Source: an uncultured Bacteroidota bacterium (GTDB taxonomy: Bacteria; Bacteroidota; Bacteroidia; Flavobacteriales; Flavobacteriaceae). From it: a stretch of 64,000 nucleotides of DNA. The stretch is from the NCBI GenBank assembly GCA_913060705.1, contig CAJXTX010000001.1, forward strand, positions 1-64,000, written 5' to 3'. Every line of letters starts with the position of its first letter. The first letter of the stretch is position 1. Made by a program: the position numbers and the translations under genes. A model generated the notes under the pieces. The model was not told the DNA's origin and searched no databases. It saw only the letters and a program-made list of their open reading frames with translations. Shown here in pieces: positions 27,181 through 36,314 of the stretch.

Positions 27181-28425
27181 TTATACGTATAGGGATGCCA
27201 TGAGTTGACCCTTAGAAAATACGCCTACACCCTTATAGGTAAACTCTTGGTTGTGAAAGAGATGTGTTTGATTTTCACGCTCTTGGATACGATGCTTTTG
27301 TGCTTTGAAAAACGAAAGCTGAGCGTTGTTTCCTTCTTTGATTTCTGCTTTCCCTAAGCCGTAGGTGGCATAGGGCCTTTTCAGTAATTCAATGGCTTTT
27401 TCAAGTCCGAAAAGATCACATAATGCAGGAAAAAGAGCATCAAGACTTCTGCTGCCAAAAACAGCATCTGAAAATTCCACATCTTTTTCTTCAACAGAAA
27501 CATTACTATGGTCAGAAGTTACATAATCAATTACCCCGCTAATAAGCGCATTTTTAAGCGCATTTCTCGTTTTTTGGTCGGTAAGCCCAGGCGCGAGTTT
27601 GTATCTAGTATCAAATGCTTGAAGTTCTTTTTCATCATAATACAATAGCCCTACGGTTGTGCTACAACTAAGGTTGAGACCCTCTTTTTTCGCTTTCTTA
27701 ATCAATGGTAGCACCTCTGCAGTTGAAATTCCTGTCAAATGAAGACTTGCATTGGTATAGCGCAACAGTTCAATGCATAACTGTACAGCTAAGTATTCGC
27801 TCAAATCAGGAATTGACTTAAGTCCAAGTGTAAGATTCAATGGACTTTCTCTTAATTGTCCTCCTTTGCACATTGAGGCATCTTGTGGATAGACCACAAT
27901 TTTTCCGTTGAATCCCTTGCTGTACTGAAGTGCAAGCTTCAGAAGGTTTGATTCTACAAGTGGCTTTTTGTAATCATAAAACCCAAGAGCACCAGCCTTT
28001 TGTAAATCATATAATTCCGAAAGTTCGGTTCCTTTAGCGTCTTGCGTTAACGTCCCAAAAGGGTGAACCTGAACTGCGTGATTGCTGAATCCTTTATAAA
28101 AAGACAATGCACTCCCACTATTCGGGAAGGGGAGGGTATGAGGCATTATGCCTAATGTTGTGTATCCACAACTGGCGGCAGCATTCAAATCGTCTATAAA
28201 GCGTCCTTTGGATTCGTATCCGGGTTCGCTGAAATTCACTTCTGGATCGAACCATCCAAAAGAAACATGTAGACCTTTGAGATTTTCTATTGAATCAGAA
28301 GAAAGGGGTTTGATTTTCTTTGCAATCTGTTTGATTTTCCCATCAACCACCCGGATATCAACAACCGTTTGATGTAAGGAATGTGAGGGTTCATACAGTG
28401 TTACAGATTGAAGAAGAGTATCCAC
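27181..28425 (-). CDS. dihydroorotase homologue lacking metal-binding residues
   Basis: A 414-residue member of the amidohydrolase superfamily, similar throughout to class I dihydroorotase. The metal-binding D-x-H-x-H motif that normally precedes the REPG loop is replaced by GWFDPEVNFSEPG. The His normally found in HAED reads YPQDAS. The HVST-type His region reads LTGIST. Only the later TSDH survives. It therefore probably lacks dihydroorotase activity. Similar degenerate copies occur in other flavobacteria as I recall them, where they may act as a structural partner of aspartate transcarbamoylase. Uses a GTG start at 28425, 16 bases after the TIGR02757 gene. Confidence 0.85.
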   Translation of the reverse strand: MDTLLQSVTLYEPSHSLHQTVVDIRVVDGKIKQIAKKIKPLSSDSIENLKGLHVSFGWFDPEVNFSEPGYESKGRFIDDLNAAASCGYTTLGIMPHTLPFPNSGSALSFYKGFSNHAVQVHPFGTLTQDAKGTELSELYDLQKAGALGFYDYKKPLVESNLLKLALQYSKGFNGKIVVYPQDASMCKGGQLRESPLNLTLGLKSIPDLSEYLAVQLCIELLRYTNASLHLTGISTAEVLPLIKKAKKEGLNLSCSTTVGLLYYDEKELQAFDTRYKLAPGLTDQKTRNALKNALISGVIDYVTSDHSNVSVEEKDVEFSDAVFGSRSLDALFPALCDLFGLEKAIELLKRPYATYGLGKAEIKEGNNAQLSFFKAQKHRIQERENQTHLFHNQEFTYKGVGVFSKGQLMASLYV

Positions 28426-28441
28426 AGAATCAAAATAAATC

Positions 28442-29218
28442 CTACAAATCTACAAATTCAAAAGCACCAATCCCAAAAAGAGCGAAATCGTATTTAACGG
28501 GGTCTACAGAATCGAAGGCTCTAAGCTTAGTATCCAATTCGATTAGTGCTTTTAAATCGTTTTGTTTTCGGGTTAACAGCCCCAAAGAACGCGCGACTCG
28601 GCCTGAGTGAACGTCGAGAGGACACGACAGTTGAGAAGACTTGACCTGTTTCCAAATACCTAGATCGACCCCCTTGTTTGCACTTCTAACCATCCATCTC
28701 AAAAAGAGATGAAGTCGCTTTGATGCGCTGGACTTTACTGGATCTGCAAGGTGTTTTCTGGTGCGGACCTCATGAGGAGTTTCGAGTAAAAAGGTCCTCA
28801 AATTAACAATCCCCTTATCTAAGCGAGGTTCTGAAGAGATAAAGAACGACTCTAAACTTGAAACTTTGGTATATGCTCGCTTAAGGCTAGATAAAAAGAA
28901 ATAAAGATCGTTTTCATTAAATGTTCGATGTACAAAGCCTTTACTTAGTTGCTTGAGTTCAATTTCAGTGGCACTGAGGACAACCTTATAGGGTTGGTGG
29001 TCTAATCGTTTGAGCAAATCCATACCACTCTTAATAATAGACGTGCGATTACCCCATGCAATGGTTGCGACTAAAAGTCCTAAGATTTCTTGATCTCTAG
29101 GTTGATCGAGATCGTGAAGTAGGCCCAAGGGATCTGTGTCGAGAAACCCAATGTGTTCATACTGCTCGGCCTTTTCATCGAGGTAGGCCTTGATATCTGT
29201 ATCATTCCATCTCCCCAT
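28442..29218 (-). CDS. TIGR02757 family protein
   Basis: A 258-residue protein of the TIGR02757/DUF2400 family, common in Bacteroidota. Typical features are the DPLGLLHDLDQPRDQEILGLLVATIAWGNR region, HLFLRWMVRSANKGVDLGIW and PLDVHSGRVARSLGLL. The family is distantly related to HhH-GPD DNA glycosylases, but no activity is established to my knowledge. The start overlaps the end of the LolD-like ATPase gene by 17 bases, showing operon structure. Confidence 0.88.
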   Translation of the reverse strand: MGRWNDTDIKAYLDEKAEQYEHIGFLDTDPLGLLHDLDQPRDQEILGLLVATIAWGNRTSIIKSGMDLLKRLDHQPYKVVLSATEIELKQLSKGFVHRTFNENDLYFFLSSLKRAYTKVSSLESFFISSEPRLDKGIVNLRTFLLETPHEVRTRKHLADPVKSSASKRLHLFLRWMVRSANKGVDLGIWKQVKSSQLSCPLDVHSGRVARSLGLLTRKQNDLKALIELDTKLRAFDSVDPVKYDFALFGIGAFEFVDL

Positions 29219-29864
29219 CGCGCAGCACTAGGATTCGATCAGACTTTCGAGCAATTTCATCGTTATGCGTAACTACTAAAAAAGCGCATTTTAATTGGTC
29301 TACCAAGTGGTGAAAAAGATCGTGTAATTGCAAAGCATTTGGAGTGTCAAGATTTCCACTAGGTTCATCTGCTAGCACCATTTTTGGATCGTTGATTAAG
29401 GCTCGTGCAACTGCAATACGTTGTTTTTCTCCACCAGAAAGAGCCTGGGGTTTATGATGTGCACGATGCGTCAAACCTAAAGTCTCTAGAAGTTCATAGG
29501 CATACTCTTGAACCACCTTTTTTGGTTTCTTCATAATAAGCCCTGGTATGCAGATGTTTTCGATTGCAGTAAATTCTTCTAAAAGTCCATGATGCTGAAA
29601 AACAAATCCAATAGATTGATTGCGTAGCTTGGCGAGTTGCTGTTCGCTCAAAGTAAGTAGCGAACTGCCATTGAAATCCAGTGTAGTGTCGGTGCGTTGA
29701 TTCGGTTTCTCAAGTGTGCCTAGTATGTTGAGTAAAGTTGTTTTTCCTGCACCTGAAGGCCCCGTAATTGCTACTATTTCAGAAGAATAAAGTTCTAAAC
29801 TAACATCTTTTAAAATATCAACTTCCTGTTTTGATTTATAAATGTGGGACGCTTTGAGAAGCAT
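29202..29864 (-). CDS. ABC transporter ATPase, LolD-like
   Basis: A 220-residue ABC ATPase starting at MLLKASHIYKS (29864). The frame extends 54 codons further upstream, through the msrA promoter and start, so the shorter form is correct. Walker A GPSGAGKTT, the signature LSGGEKQR, Walker B MVLADEPSG and the switch His in VVTHND are all present. The size and the GFVFQHHGLLEEFTAIENI motif fit the LolD/MacB-type group that exports lipoproteins or other substrates. No permease gene is adjacent, so the partner is elsewhere. First gene of the four-gene operon with TIGR02757, the dihydroorotase-like gene and the esterase. Confidence 0.9.
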   Translation of the reverse strand: MLLKASHIYKSKQEVDILKDVSLELYSSEIVAITGPSGAGKTTLLNILGTLEKPNQRTDTTLDFNGSSLLTLSEQQLAKLRNQSIGFVFQHHGLLEEFTAIENICIPGLIMKKPKKVVQEYAYELLETLGLTHRAHHKPQALSGGEKQRIAVARALINDPKMVLADEPSGNLDTPNALQLHDLFHHLVDQLKCAFLVVTHNDEIARKSDRILVLRDGEME

Positions 29865-29880
29865 ATTCTCTCTATTTTTG
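29853..29880 (+). promoter_or_regulatory. promoter for msrA
   Basis: TTTG at 29853-29856, then 16 bases, then TATTTTTG at 29873-29880 (exact TAnnTTTG). The ATG follows 19 bases later. The opposite strand has TACTTTG at 29889-29883, one base short of a -7 consensus, which could serve the divergent lolD-like gene. Confidence 0.65.
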
Positions 29881-29899
29881 TGCAAAGTACCGAAAGATA

Positions 29900-30439
29900 A
29901 TGAACGACAATCAAATGTTGCTTTTAGCGAGCGGATGCTTTTGGTGTACGGAGGCAGTTTTTTCTGCTCTTGATGGGGTACTAGAAGTGCATTCAGGTTA
30001 TGCCGGAGGGTTTGTGAAAAACCCATGTTATAGAGAAGTTTGCAATGGAACTACGGGTCACGCAGAATGCGTAAAAGTGATTTACGATCCGAAAAAGATT
30101 TCGTTAGAGGTATTGCTGTCCGCCTTTTTCTCAACGCACGATCCTACCACTCTTAATCGTCAGGGATACGATGTGGGTACACAATACCGTAGTGCTCTAT
30201 TCTACACTTCTGAAGATCAAAAGAAGATCATGCAAAATTTTATCGCAGACTTGACAGAAAAGCAAGTATTCTCCGCTCCAATAGTCACAGAGTTGCTACC
30301 CTACAATACTTTCTACGAGGCGGAGCCAGAGCATCATAGGTATTACGAAAGAAATCCTGACATGAGATATTGTGAGGTGATTATCGCGCCAAAACTTGCG
30401 CACCTTAAAGCAGCGTTTAGCGACTATTTAAAGTCTTAA
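29900..30439 (+). CDS. msrA: peptide-methionine (S)-S-oxide reductase A
   Basis: A 179-residue MsrA that repairs oxidised methionine using thioredoxin. The active-site motif GCFWCTEAVF is at about residues 12-21, and GYAGG, GHAECVKV and the YYERNPD region of the family are present. It is transcribed alone from its own promoter, divergent from the lolD-like operon. Confidence 0.96.
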   Translation: MNDNQMLLLASGCFWCTEAVFSALDGVLEVHSGYAGGFVKNPCYREVCNGTTGHAECVKVIYDPKKISLEVLLSAFFSTHDPTTLNRQGYDVGTQYRSALFYTSEDQKKIMQNFIADLTEKQVFSAPIVTELLPYNTFYEAEPEHHRYYERNPDMRYCEVIIAPKLAHLKAAFSDYLKS

Positions 30440-30456
30440 GAGTTGTTATAAAGAAG

Positions 30457-30768
30457 CTAAAGTTTTAGGCCGAAACGTCTTAGCATCTTCTTTTCAAATC
30501 CCCAAAAGAAGTTAAACTGCCCAAAAAGAGCCCCGATTAATACCAATAGTATTTGATACAATGGAAAAATTAGGCCTATCCTAAGTGGCCAGTATACCAT
30601 TGGATGCAGTGCTTCGGGTTCCTCAAAAAGCCAGTGCATGACAGGACCTGCTAAACGAGATGCAGCGGTACCTGTTAATCCGAAAACGATAAAAATAAGG
30701 GTGAACTGAAGGTTAGAGGAAATCCCCCATTTCTTTTTTAATCTTGAGAATAATCGTGGTTTAGACAT
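30457..30768 (-). CDS. DUF6787-like small membrane protein
   Basis: A 103-residue protein with two hydrophobic segments (about 20-42 and 60-86), matching what I recall of the DUF6787 family. The basic N-terminus ends WGISSNLQFTLIFIVFGLTGT, and the C-terminus FFWGFEKKMLRRFG is typical. Function unknown. It overlaps the end of serC by 8 bases and is the last gene of the acyl-CoA reductase-serC unit. Its 3' end faces msrA with a 17-base gap and no terminator. Confidence 0.8.
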   Translation of the reverse strand: MSKPRLFSRLKKKWGISSNLQFTLIFIVFGLTGTAASRLAGPVMHWLFEEPEALHPMVYWPLRIGLIFPLYQILLVLIGALFGQFNFFWGFEKKMLRRFGLKL

Positions 30769-31828
30769 GTGTGTTGACTTCGTCTATAACGTCAGTTAGG
30801 ATTTTTACATTAGATAGTGAAAGCGCATTGTATAGTGAAGCTCTATAGCCCCCTACTAGGCGGTGACCTTTCAGGCCGTGAATATCGTATTTCTTGCAAT
30901 ATGAATCAAAAAGAGCTGCGTGAGAGGCATCTGGAATAGTAAAGGTCACATTCATTGAAGATCTGCTTGAGCGTTCTGCAAAAGGGCTAATCCAATTGTG
31001 TTTTTCAAGGGTAGCGTAAAGCAATGCAGCTTTTTGTTGATTCTCAGAAAAAATAGAATCCAATCCTTGCTCTTTGATCCAGCGTAGATTGAGTAGACTC
31101 GCATAAATTGAAAATACCGTTGGGGTATTTAGCATACTGTCTGCCTTACTATGAGCATTGTAGTCTAAAAATTTGAATCGATCGAGTCCATTCACATGCT
31201 GTAAAAAATCTTTCTTAACCACTACTAGTGTTGTTCCGGCAGGCCCAATATTTTTCTGTGCCCCTGCGTAAATCAGATCAAAGGCAGCGTAATTTCTTGG
31301 CCTTGATAAAATATCCGAACTCATATCGGCTATCATAGGGGTTTCATTGAAACTTGGAAACGCGTCAAATTGAGTTCCGTAAATGGTATTGTTGGAGGTC
31401 AGATGCACATAATCATAAGAGTGCTCAATACTGATCTTTTCGGGAATGGATTTGTACCCATTTTCTTTTGAAGAAGCGATAGTTTCTACGTGACCCACTT
31501 TTTTAGCTTCACTAATGGCCTTTTGACTCCATACCCCTGTATCTACATAAGCGGCAGTGTTACTGAGAAAGTTGTAAGGAACCATAGCGAATTGCTGGCT
31601 GGCACCGCCTTGCAGGTAAAGGGCAGTGTAGGATGACGCATCAAGATTCATTAACTCAAGAACAAGTGATCGCGCTTCTTCCATTACCTCCACAAATGCG
31701 TGAGACCTATGGCTTATTTCTAAAATTGACAATCCAAGTTGATCGTAATCAATGATTGCTTCAGCGGCTAGTTCAAAAACGGATTGAGGTAAAATACAGG
31801 GGCCTGCTCCAAAATTGATTTTCTTCAT
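30761..31828 (-). CDS. serC: phosphoserine aminotransferase
   Basis: A 355-residue PLP enzyme converting 3-phosphohydroxypyruvate to phosphoserine in serine synthesis. The start MKKINFGAGPCILP, the LQGGASQQFAMVP motif and the PLP-lysine context YAGAQKNIGPAG are family hallmarks. It begins immediately after the stop of the acyl-CoA reductase gene, in one operon. In flavobacteria as I recall them, serA often follows serC; here the small DUF6787-like gene follows directly. Confidence 0.96.
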   Translation of the reverse strand: MKKINFGAGPCILPQSVFELAAEAIIDYDQLGLSILEISHRSHAFVEVMEEARSLVLELMNLDASSYTALYLQGGASQQFAMVPYNFLSNTAAYVDTGVWSQKAISEAKKVGHVETIASSKENGYKSIPEKISIEHSYDYVHLTSNNTIYGTQFDAFPSFNETPMIADMSSDILSRPRNYAAFDLIYAGAQKNIGPAGTTLVVVKKDFLQHVNGLDRFKFLDYNAHSKADSMLNTPTVFSIYASLLNLRWIKEQGLDSIFSENQQKAALLYATLEKHNWISPFAERSSRSSMNVTFTIPDASHAALFDSYCKKYDIHGLKGHRLVGGYRASLYNALSLSNVKILTDVIDEVNTHV

Positions 31829-32860
31829 CTATAAATTGGATAAGAAGGTTAGGGTGTCGATTTGATCGGCATAAGTGTCTAGTGTTGGCTGCTGAGAATG
31901 TCCGAAAGGAATCCCGTAGTTGAAGGGACCCACAGCACATTGAATGTCCTCTGAATACGTTTCCGCCCATTTATCGGCCTCTAAACGGTCTTCGATCCAT
32001 TTATAGTGGAGTACACCAATAGGTGAATGTATCGTTTCGTCTTCTACCATTAGAATCGTTTCAGCATCTATAAATTCGGCTTGATTTAATAACAACAAAG
32101 AACGCTGATATTCTACATTGTTCGCATATTTATTGTGTTGCAAAATTTCACTACGAGCTGATAAAACCTTTGTAAGGGCTTTAAGTTCGAATCCTCGTTC
32201 AATAAGAAGTTGTGTGACATTGCGACAGCCTAATCCGAAGTAATCAAAAATATCGTTGGCTAAAAGCTCGAGTGAATGCGTATTAGTGTCTTTTAGCAGC
32301 AGAGCTACACTGTTTCTATTTTTTCGGATAAGGTGTGGATATTTTTTAAAGTAATAATCAAAGTATCTTCCTGAATTATTTGATCCTGTGGCGATAACGG
32401 CATCAAAATCCGCTCCAGGATCAAGTCGAATTTGTAGTGATTGAGTTGATGCACTATCCAAATGATGTATGTGCTCCACCATGAATCGAATCAAAGTGCT
32501 GTCTTTTTGTGAAGGTTTAATAAGGCAATGATGCCCCGAGAGATAGACACTTAACAGATCGTGAAAACCCACTAGGGGAATATTTCCCGCCATAATCAAT
32601 AAAATCCGCTTTTCTTGATGAGGATTTAAGGTATATGGAGTAATCCAATCGAGCAGCTTGTTGGAGGTTAGTTGTTGACTCCAATAGTTTAAAGCCTTAA
32701 GAATGTAATCTGATGTAAACCACTTATTCTCGGCCTCAGCAGTGCGAATAAGTGCCGCCAATGACTCATTTTCTGAAAGGGGAACCTGAAGCAATCGGCC
32801 TAGGGTTTTGCCCAATTGATCAAGCACAGTGATTCTCTTTTGTAAAGCGGTTTCTTGCAT
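31829..32860 (-). CDS. LuxC-like acyl-CoA reductase
   Basis: A 343-residue member of the acyl-CoA reductase (LuxC) family, related to aldehyde dehydrogenases. ILLIMAGNIPLVGFHDLLSVYLSGH, the SQKDSTLIRF nucleotide region, ATGSNNSGRYF and the active-site Cys context FGLGCRNVTQL are characteristic. It should reduce an acyl-CoA to the aldehyde with NADPH, but the physiological substrate is unknown. First gene of the operon with serC; it shares a palindromic promoter element with the divergent ferredoxin gene. Confidence 0.87.
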   Translation of the reverse strand: MQETALQKRITVLDQLGKTLGRLLQVPLSENESLAALIRTAEAENKWFTSDYILKALNYWSQQLTSNKLLDWITPYTLNPHQEKRILLIMAGNIPLVGFHDLLSVYLSGHHCLIKPSQKDSTLIRFMVEHIHHLDSASTQSLQIRLDPGADFDAVIATGSNNSGRYFDYYFKKYPHLIRKNRNSVALLLKDTNTHSLELLANDIFDYFGLGCRNVTQLLIERGFELKALTKVLSARSEILQHNKYANNVEYQRSLLLLNQAEFIDAETILMVEDETIHSPIGVLHYKWIEDRLEADKWAETYSEDIQCAVGPFNYGIPFGHSQQPTLDTYADQIDTLTFLSNL

Positions 32861-32899
32861 TTGTTTTTATCTGAGGTCAGAAGTACTTTTGCAAAAGTA
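32860..32899. promoter_or_regulatory. divergent promoter with shared palindromic -7 element
   Basis: TACTTTTGCAAAAGTA (32884-32899) is a perfect 16-bp palindrome holding an exact TAnnTTTG match on each strand. The plus-strand copy (32884-32891) has TTTG at 32860-32863 with a 20-base spacer and lies 18 bases before the ferredoxin ATG at 32910. The minus-strand copy (32899-32892) lies 31 bases before the acyl-CoA reductase ATG at 32860; its -33 element is not clear. Confidence 0.7.
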
Positions 32900-32909
32900 A
32901 TTAAAGACT

Positions 32910-33263
32910 ATGGCAATCGTTATTACCGATGAGTGTATTAACTGTGGGGCATGCGAACCAGAATGCCCGAATACAGCTATTTACGAAGGTGCAGATTCTT
33001 GGAGATATAGTGATGGCACTAGTTTGAAAGGTTCTGTAGACTTACTCTCTGGCAAAACTATCAATGCGGATGCAGTGAATGAAGCCTTGAACGATGAACT
33101 GTACTATATCGTCCCAGACAAGTGCACAGAATGTATGGGATTTCACGAAGAACCTCAATGTGCTGCCGTATGTCCAGTTGACTGTTGTGTGCCAGATCCA
33201 AATCATGTAGAGACTGAAGCCCAACTTTTGGGTAAGCAACAGTTGATGCATCCTAACTCCTAA
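32910..33263 (+). CDS. 2[4Fe-4S] ferredoxin
   Basis: A 117-residue ferredoxin of the YfhL type. The first cluster motif is [12 protein letters not shown] at about 9-20. The second set includes CTECMGF...[10 protein letters not shown] with an insertion, at about 73-96. The spacer between the two cluster regions is long, as in Bacteroidota homologues. It carries electrons in the cytoplasm to an unknown partner. Divergent from the acyl-CoA reductase, an arrangement I recall as common in flavobacteria and that hints at a functional link. Confidence 0.93.
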   Translation: MAIVITDECINCGACEPECPNTAIYEGADSWRYSDGTSLKGSVDLLSGKTINADAVNEALNDELYYIVPDKCTECMGFHEEPQCAAVCPVDCCVPDPNHVETEAQLLGKQQLMHPNS

Positions 33264-33272
33264 CCTTAAAAT

Positions 33273-34367
33273 ATGAAAGCAGGCATTGTTGGATTGCCCA
33301 ATGTGGGAAAATCCACCTTATTCAATTGTTTGTCTAATGCGAAAGCACAGAGTGCTAATTTTCCGTTTTGTACCATTGAGCCCAATATTGGGGTAGTCAA
33401 CGTTCCAGATCCTAGATTAAAACAATTAGAGGCTTTGGTTCAACCAGAACGCGTGATACCCGCGACGGTCGAAATCGTTGATATTGCGGGACTGGTAAAA
33501 GGCGCGAGTAAAGGAGAGGGTCTTGGAAATCAGTTTTTAGGAAACATCAGAGAAACAGATGCTATTCTTCATGTTTTGCGCTGTTTTGACAATGACAATA
33601 TCGTTCATGTTGACGGCTCGGTTGATCCCATTCGGGACAAAGAAACGATCGACCTTGAGCTTCAACTCAAAGACCTTGAAACGGTAGAAAAACGACTAGA
33701 TAAAGTTTCGCGTGCAGCAAAAACAGGTAATAAGGAGGCCCAGAACGAAAAAAATACACTGGATAAGATTAGAGAGGCCTTACTTCAAGGAACATCTGTA
33801 AGAGCTGTTGAACTCTCAGATGCTGAGCGTGAAGAGTTTGTCACTCCTCTTCAATTCATTACAGATAAGCCGGTGCTCTATGTTTGCAATGTAGATGAGT
33901 CTTCAGCTAGCGGAACCAATACTCATGTAGAGCGTGTAAAGGAAGCTGTTGCACTAGAAAATGCTCAGGTGCTGGTTTTGGCAGTTGGTTTAGAGGCTGA
34001 TATCGCAGAATTAGAGACGCATGAAGAGCAGCAACTTTTTCTCGAAGATGTAGGCTTAGATGAACCAGGATCAGCTAAACTCATACGTAAGGCCTATGAA
34101 TTGCTCAGACTTGAAACTTACTTTACAGCAGGCAAGAAAGAGGTAAGAGCTTGGACGATTCCTGCGGGTTGCACAGCTCCAGAGGCAGCTGGGGTAATTC
34201 ATACCGATTTTGAAAAAGGCTTTATTAGAGCAGAGGTAATTGCTTTTGATGATTTCATCACTTATCAGAGTGAGCAAAAGGTTAAAGAAGCCGGAAAAAT
34301 GCGTGTCGAAGGAAAAGAATATGTCGTGAAAGACGGAGATGTGATGCATTTTCGTTTTAATGTGTAA
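33273..34367 (+). CDS. ychF: redox-regulated ATPase/GTPase YchF
   Basis: A 364-residue Obg-family P-loop protein. Walker A GLPNVGKSTLFN, the DIAGLVKGASKGEGLGN switch region and the NVDE nucleotide-specificity motif (YVCNVDES, replacing NKxD) identify YchF, which prefers ATP. A C-terminal TGS-like domain covers about 280-364. It starts 9 bases after the ferredoxin gene and is probably co-transcribed. Conserved; linked to ribosome function and stress. Confidence 0.96.
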   Translation: MKAGIVGLPNVGKSTLFNCLSNAKAQSANFPFCTIEPNIGVVNVPDPRLKQLEALVQPERVIPATVEIVDIAGLVKGASKGEGLGNQFLGNIRETDAILHVLRCFDNDNIVHVDGSVDPIRDKETIDLELQLKDLETVEKRLDKVSRAAKTGNKEAQNEKNTLDKIREALLQGTSVRAVELSDAEREEFVTPLQFITDKPVLYVCNVDESSASGTNTHVERVKEAVALENAQVLVLAVGLEADIAELETHEEQQLFLEDVGLDEPGSAKLIRKAYELLRLETYFTAGKKEVRAWTIPAGCTAPEAAGVIHTDFEKGFIRAEVIAFDDFITYQSEQKVKEAGKMRVEGKEYVVKDGDVMHFRFNV

Positions 34368-34466
34368 AACTTCAGTCCGTTTTGTTAATTACTTTAATGG
34401 GAACCCTTTTACTTCAAGGGCTCTGGTCAAGTATATTGCATCTTAGTTTTTTCCCTGACCGTTCTC

Positions 34467-36314
34467 ATGTCGCAAAACACCTACACTGAAGATAATATCC
34501 GTTCTCTGGATTGGCGCGAGCATATTCGTTTGCGTCCGGGTATGTATATCGGTAAACTGGGTGACGGGTCTTCTGCGGATGACGGTATTTACATCCTTTT
34601 AAAAGAAATCATTGATAATAGCATCGATGAGTTTGTAATGGGGGCTGGAAAGACCATTGAAATCACGTTGAACGAAAGACATATGAGTGTTCGCGATTAC
34701 GGTCGCGGAATTCCACTTGGTAAGGTAGTTGATGTGGTGTCAAAAATGAATACAGGGGGTAAATACGACACACGAGCCTTTAAAAAATCGGTGGGGTTAA
34801 ATGGGGTAGGGACCAAAGCGGTAAATGCGCTTTCTAGTAGTTTTAAAGTCTCTTCTTTTAGAGACGGTCAGCGCAAAATCGCTTCTTTTGAACAAGGCGT
34901 GTTGGTTGAGGAGCTTCAAGAAGAAAAACAACAGCGAAGCGGCACGCTTATCGAGTTTGTTCCAGACGCAACCATCTTTAAAAATTATCGCTTTCGAGAC
35001 GAATACGTAGAGCGCATGCTCAAAAATTATGTGTTTCTAAATCCGGGATTGACCATTCAATACAACGGTCAAAAATTCTATTCTGAGAACGGATTGAAGG
35101 ATCTGCTAGAGGATCAGAACTCGAGTGATGATTTCTTATATCCAATAATACACCTAAAGGGAGAGGACATTGAAATTGCAATCACTCATAGTAAATCGCA
35201 ATACAGTGAAGAATATCATTCATTTGTCAATGGTCAGCACACCACCCAAGGAGGTACGCACCAATCTGCCTTTAGAGAAGCGGTAGTAAAGACTATTCGA
35301 GATTTCTACGGAAAAAATTACGATGCCTCAGACATTCGAAAATCTATTATTTCTGCGGTAGCTATTAAGGTGATGGAGCCCGTTTTTGAGAGCCAAACCA
35401 AAACAAAATTAGGGTCTACCGATATGGGTGGAGAGCTTCCAACGGTAAGAACCTATGTCAATGATTTTGTAGGCCATCACTTAGACAACTACCTCCATAA
35501 AAACCCAGAGACGGCAGAGGCTATTCAGCGTAAAATTATTCAAGCAGAACGTGAGCGCAAGGAGCTGTCTGGAATACGTAAGTTGGCAAAAGAGCGCGCC
35601 AAAAAGGCGAGTTTACACAATAAGAAATTACGTGATTGCCGTGTTCACCTTACGGATCTTAAAAACGATAGAAGATTAGAGAGCACCCTTTTTATTACTG
35701 AGGGTGACTCGGCTTCTGGGTCGATTACTAAATCTAGGGATGTGAATACCCAAGCCGTTTTCAGCTTGAGAGGAAAACCTCTTAATTCGTTCGGGATGTC
35801 AAAAAAGATCGTCTACGAGAATGAAGAGTTTAACCTGCTTCAATCGGCTTTAGACATTGAAGAGTCTATAGAAAATCTGCGCTACAACAACATTGTGATT
35901 GCCACAGATGCCGATGTAGATGGAATGCATATTCGCCTTTTGCTTATTACTTTTTTCCTTCAGTTCTTCCCTGAGCTTATCAAAGAAAACCACCTGTATA
36001 TATTGCAGACTCCTTTATTTCGAGTGCGGGACAAAAAGACGACGTATTACTGTTACAGTGAGAAAGAACGTAAGGATGCTCTTCAGGCACTTACCGGAAA
36101 GCCTGAAATTACACGATTTAAGGGACTAGGAGAGATTTCTCCAGACGAATTCAAGCACTTCATAGGAGAAGAAATCCGTCTTGAACCCATACTGTTAGAT
36201 CGAGCAATGAGTATCGATCAATTACTGGATTTCTATATGGGTAAAAATACGCCTGAGCGCCAGGAGTTTGTAATACAGAACCTAAAAGTAGAATTGGACG
36301 TTGCCGATGAGTGA
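34467..36314 (+). CDS. parE: DNA topoisomerase IV subunit B
   Basis: A 615-residue GHKL ATPase subunit. The N-terminal ATP-binding region has [22 protein letters not shown] and [14 protein letters not shown]. The TOPRIM motifs are [11 protein letters not shown] and [11 protein letters not shown]. The C-terminal stretch with [16 protein letters not shown] is typical. It pairs with the overlapping parC-type gene, and gyrase subunits are normally unlinked in this group, so ParE is preferred over GyrB. The 99-base upstream gap holds no convincing -7 element; TAGTTTTT about 20 bases before the ATG is the best partial match. Confidence 0.92.
   Translation: MSQNTYTEDNIRSLDWREHIRLRPGMYIGKLGDGSSADDGIYILLKEIIDNSIDEFVMGAGKTIEITLNERHMSVRDYGRGIPLGKVVDVVSKMNTGGKYDTRAFKKSVGLNGVGTKAVNALSSSFKVSSFRDGQRKIASFEQGVLVEELQEEKQQRSGTLIEFVPDATIFKNYRFRDEYVERMLKNYVFLNPGLTIQYNGQKFYSENGLKDLLEDQNSSDDFLYPIIHLKGEDIEIAITHSKSQYSEEYHSFVNGQHTTQGGTHQSAFREAVVKTIRDFYGKNYDASDIRKSIISAVAIKVMEPVFESQTKTKLGSTDMGGELPTVRTYVNDFVGHHLDNYLHKNPETAEAIQRKIIQAERERKELSGIRKLAKERAKKASLHNKKLRDCRVHLTDLKNDRRLESTLFITEGDSASGSITKSRDVNTQAVFSLRGKPLNSFGMSKKIVYENEEFNLLQSALDIEESIENLRYNNIVIATDADVDGMHIRLLLITFFLQFFPELIKENHLYILQTPLFRVRDKKTTYYCYSEKERKDALQALTGKPEITRFKGLGEISPDEFKHFIGEEIRLEPILLDRAMSIDQLLDFYMGKNTPERQEFVIQNLKVELDVADE

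Noticed and set aside
34404-34420. Short CCCTT/AAGGG hairpin between ychF and parE
   Set aside because: Only 5 pairs and no T run; not a convincing terminator.
34388-34480. 30-codon frame upstream of and overlapping parE
   Set aside because: No promoter support, no amino-acid bias suggestive of a leader peptide, and no terminator near.
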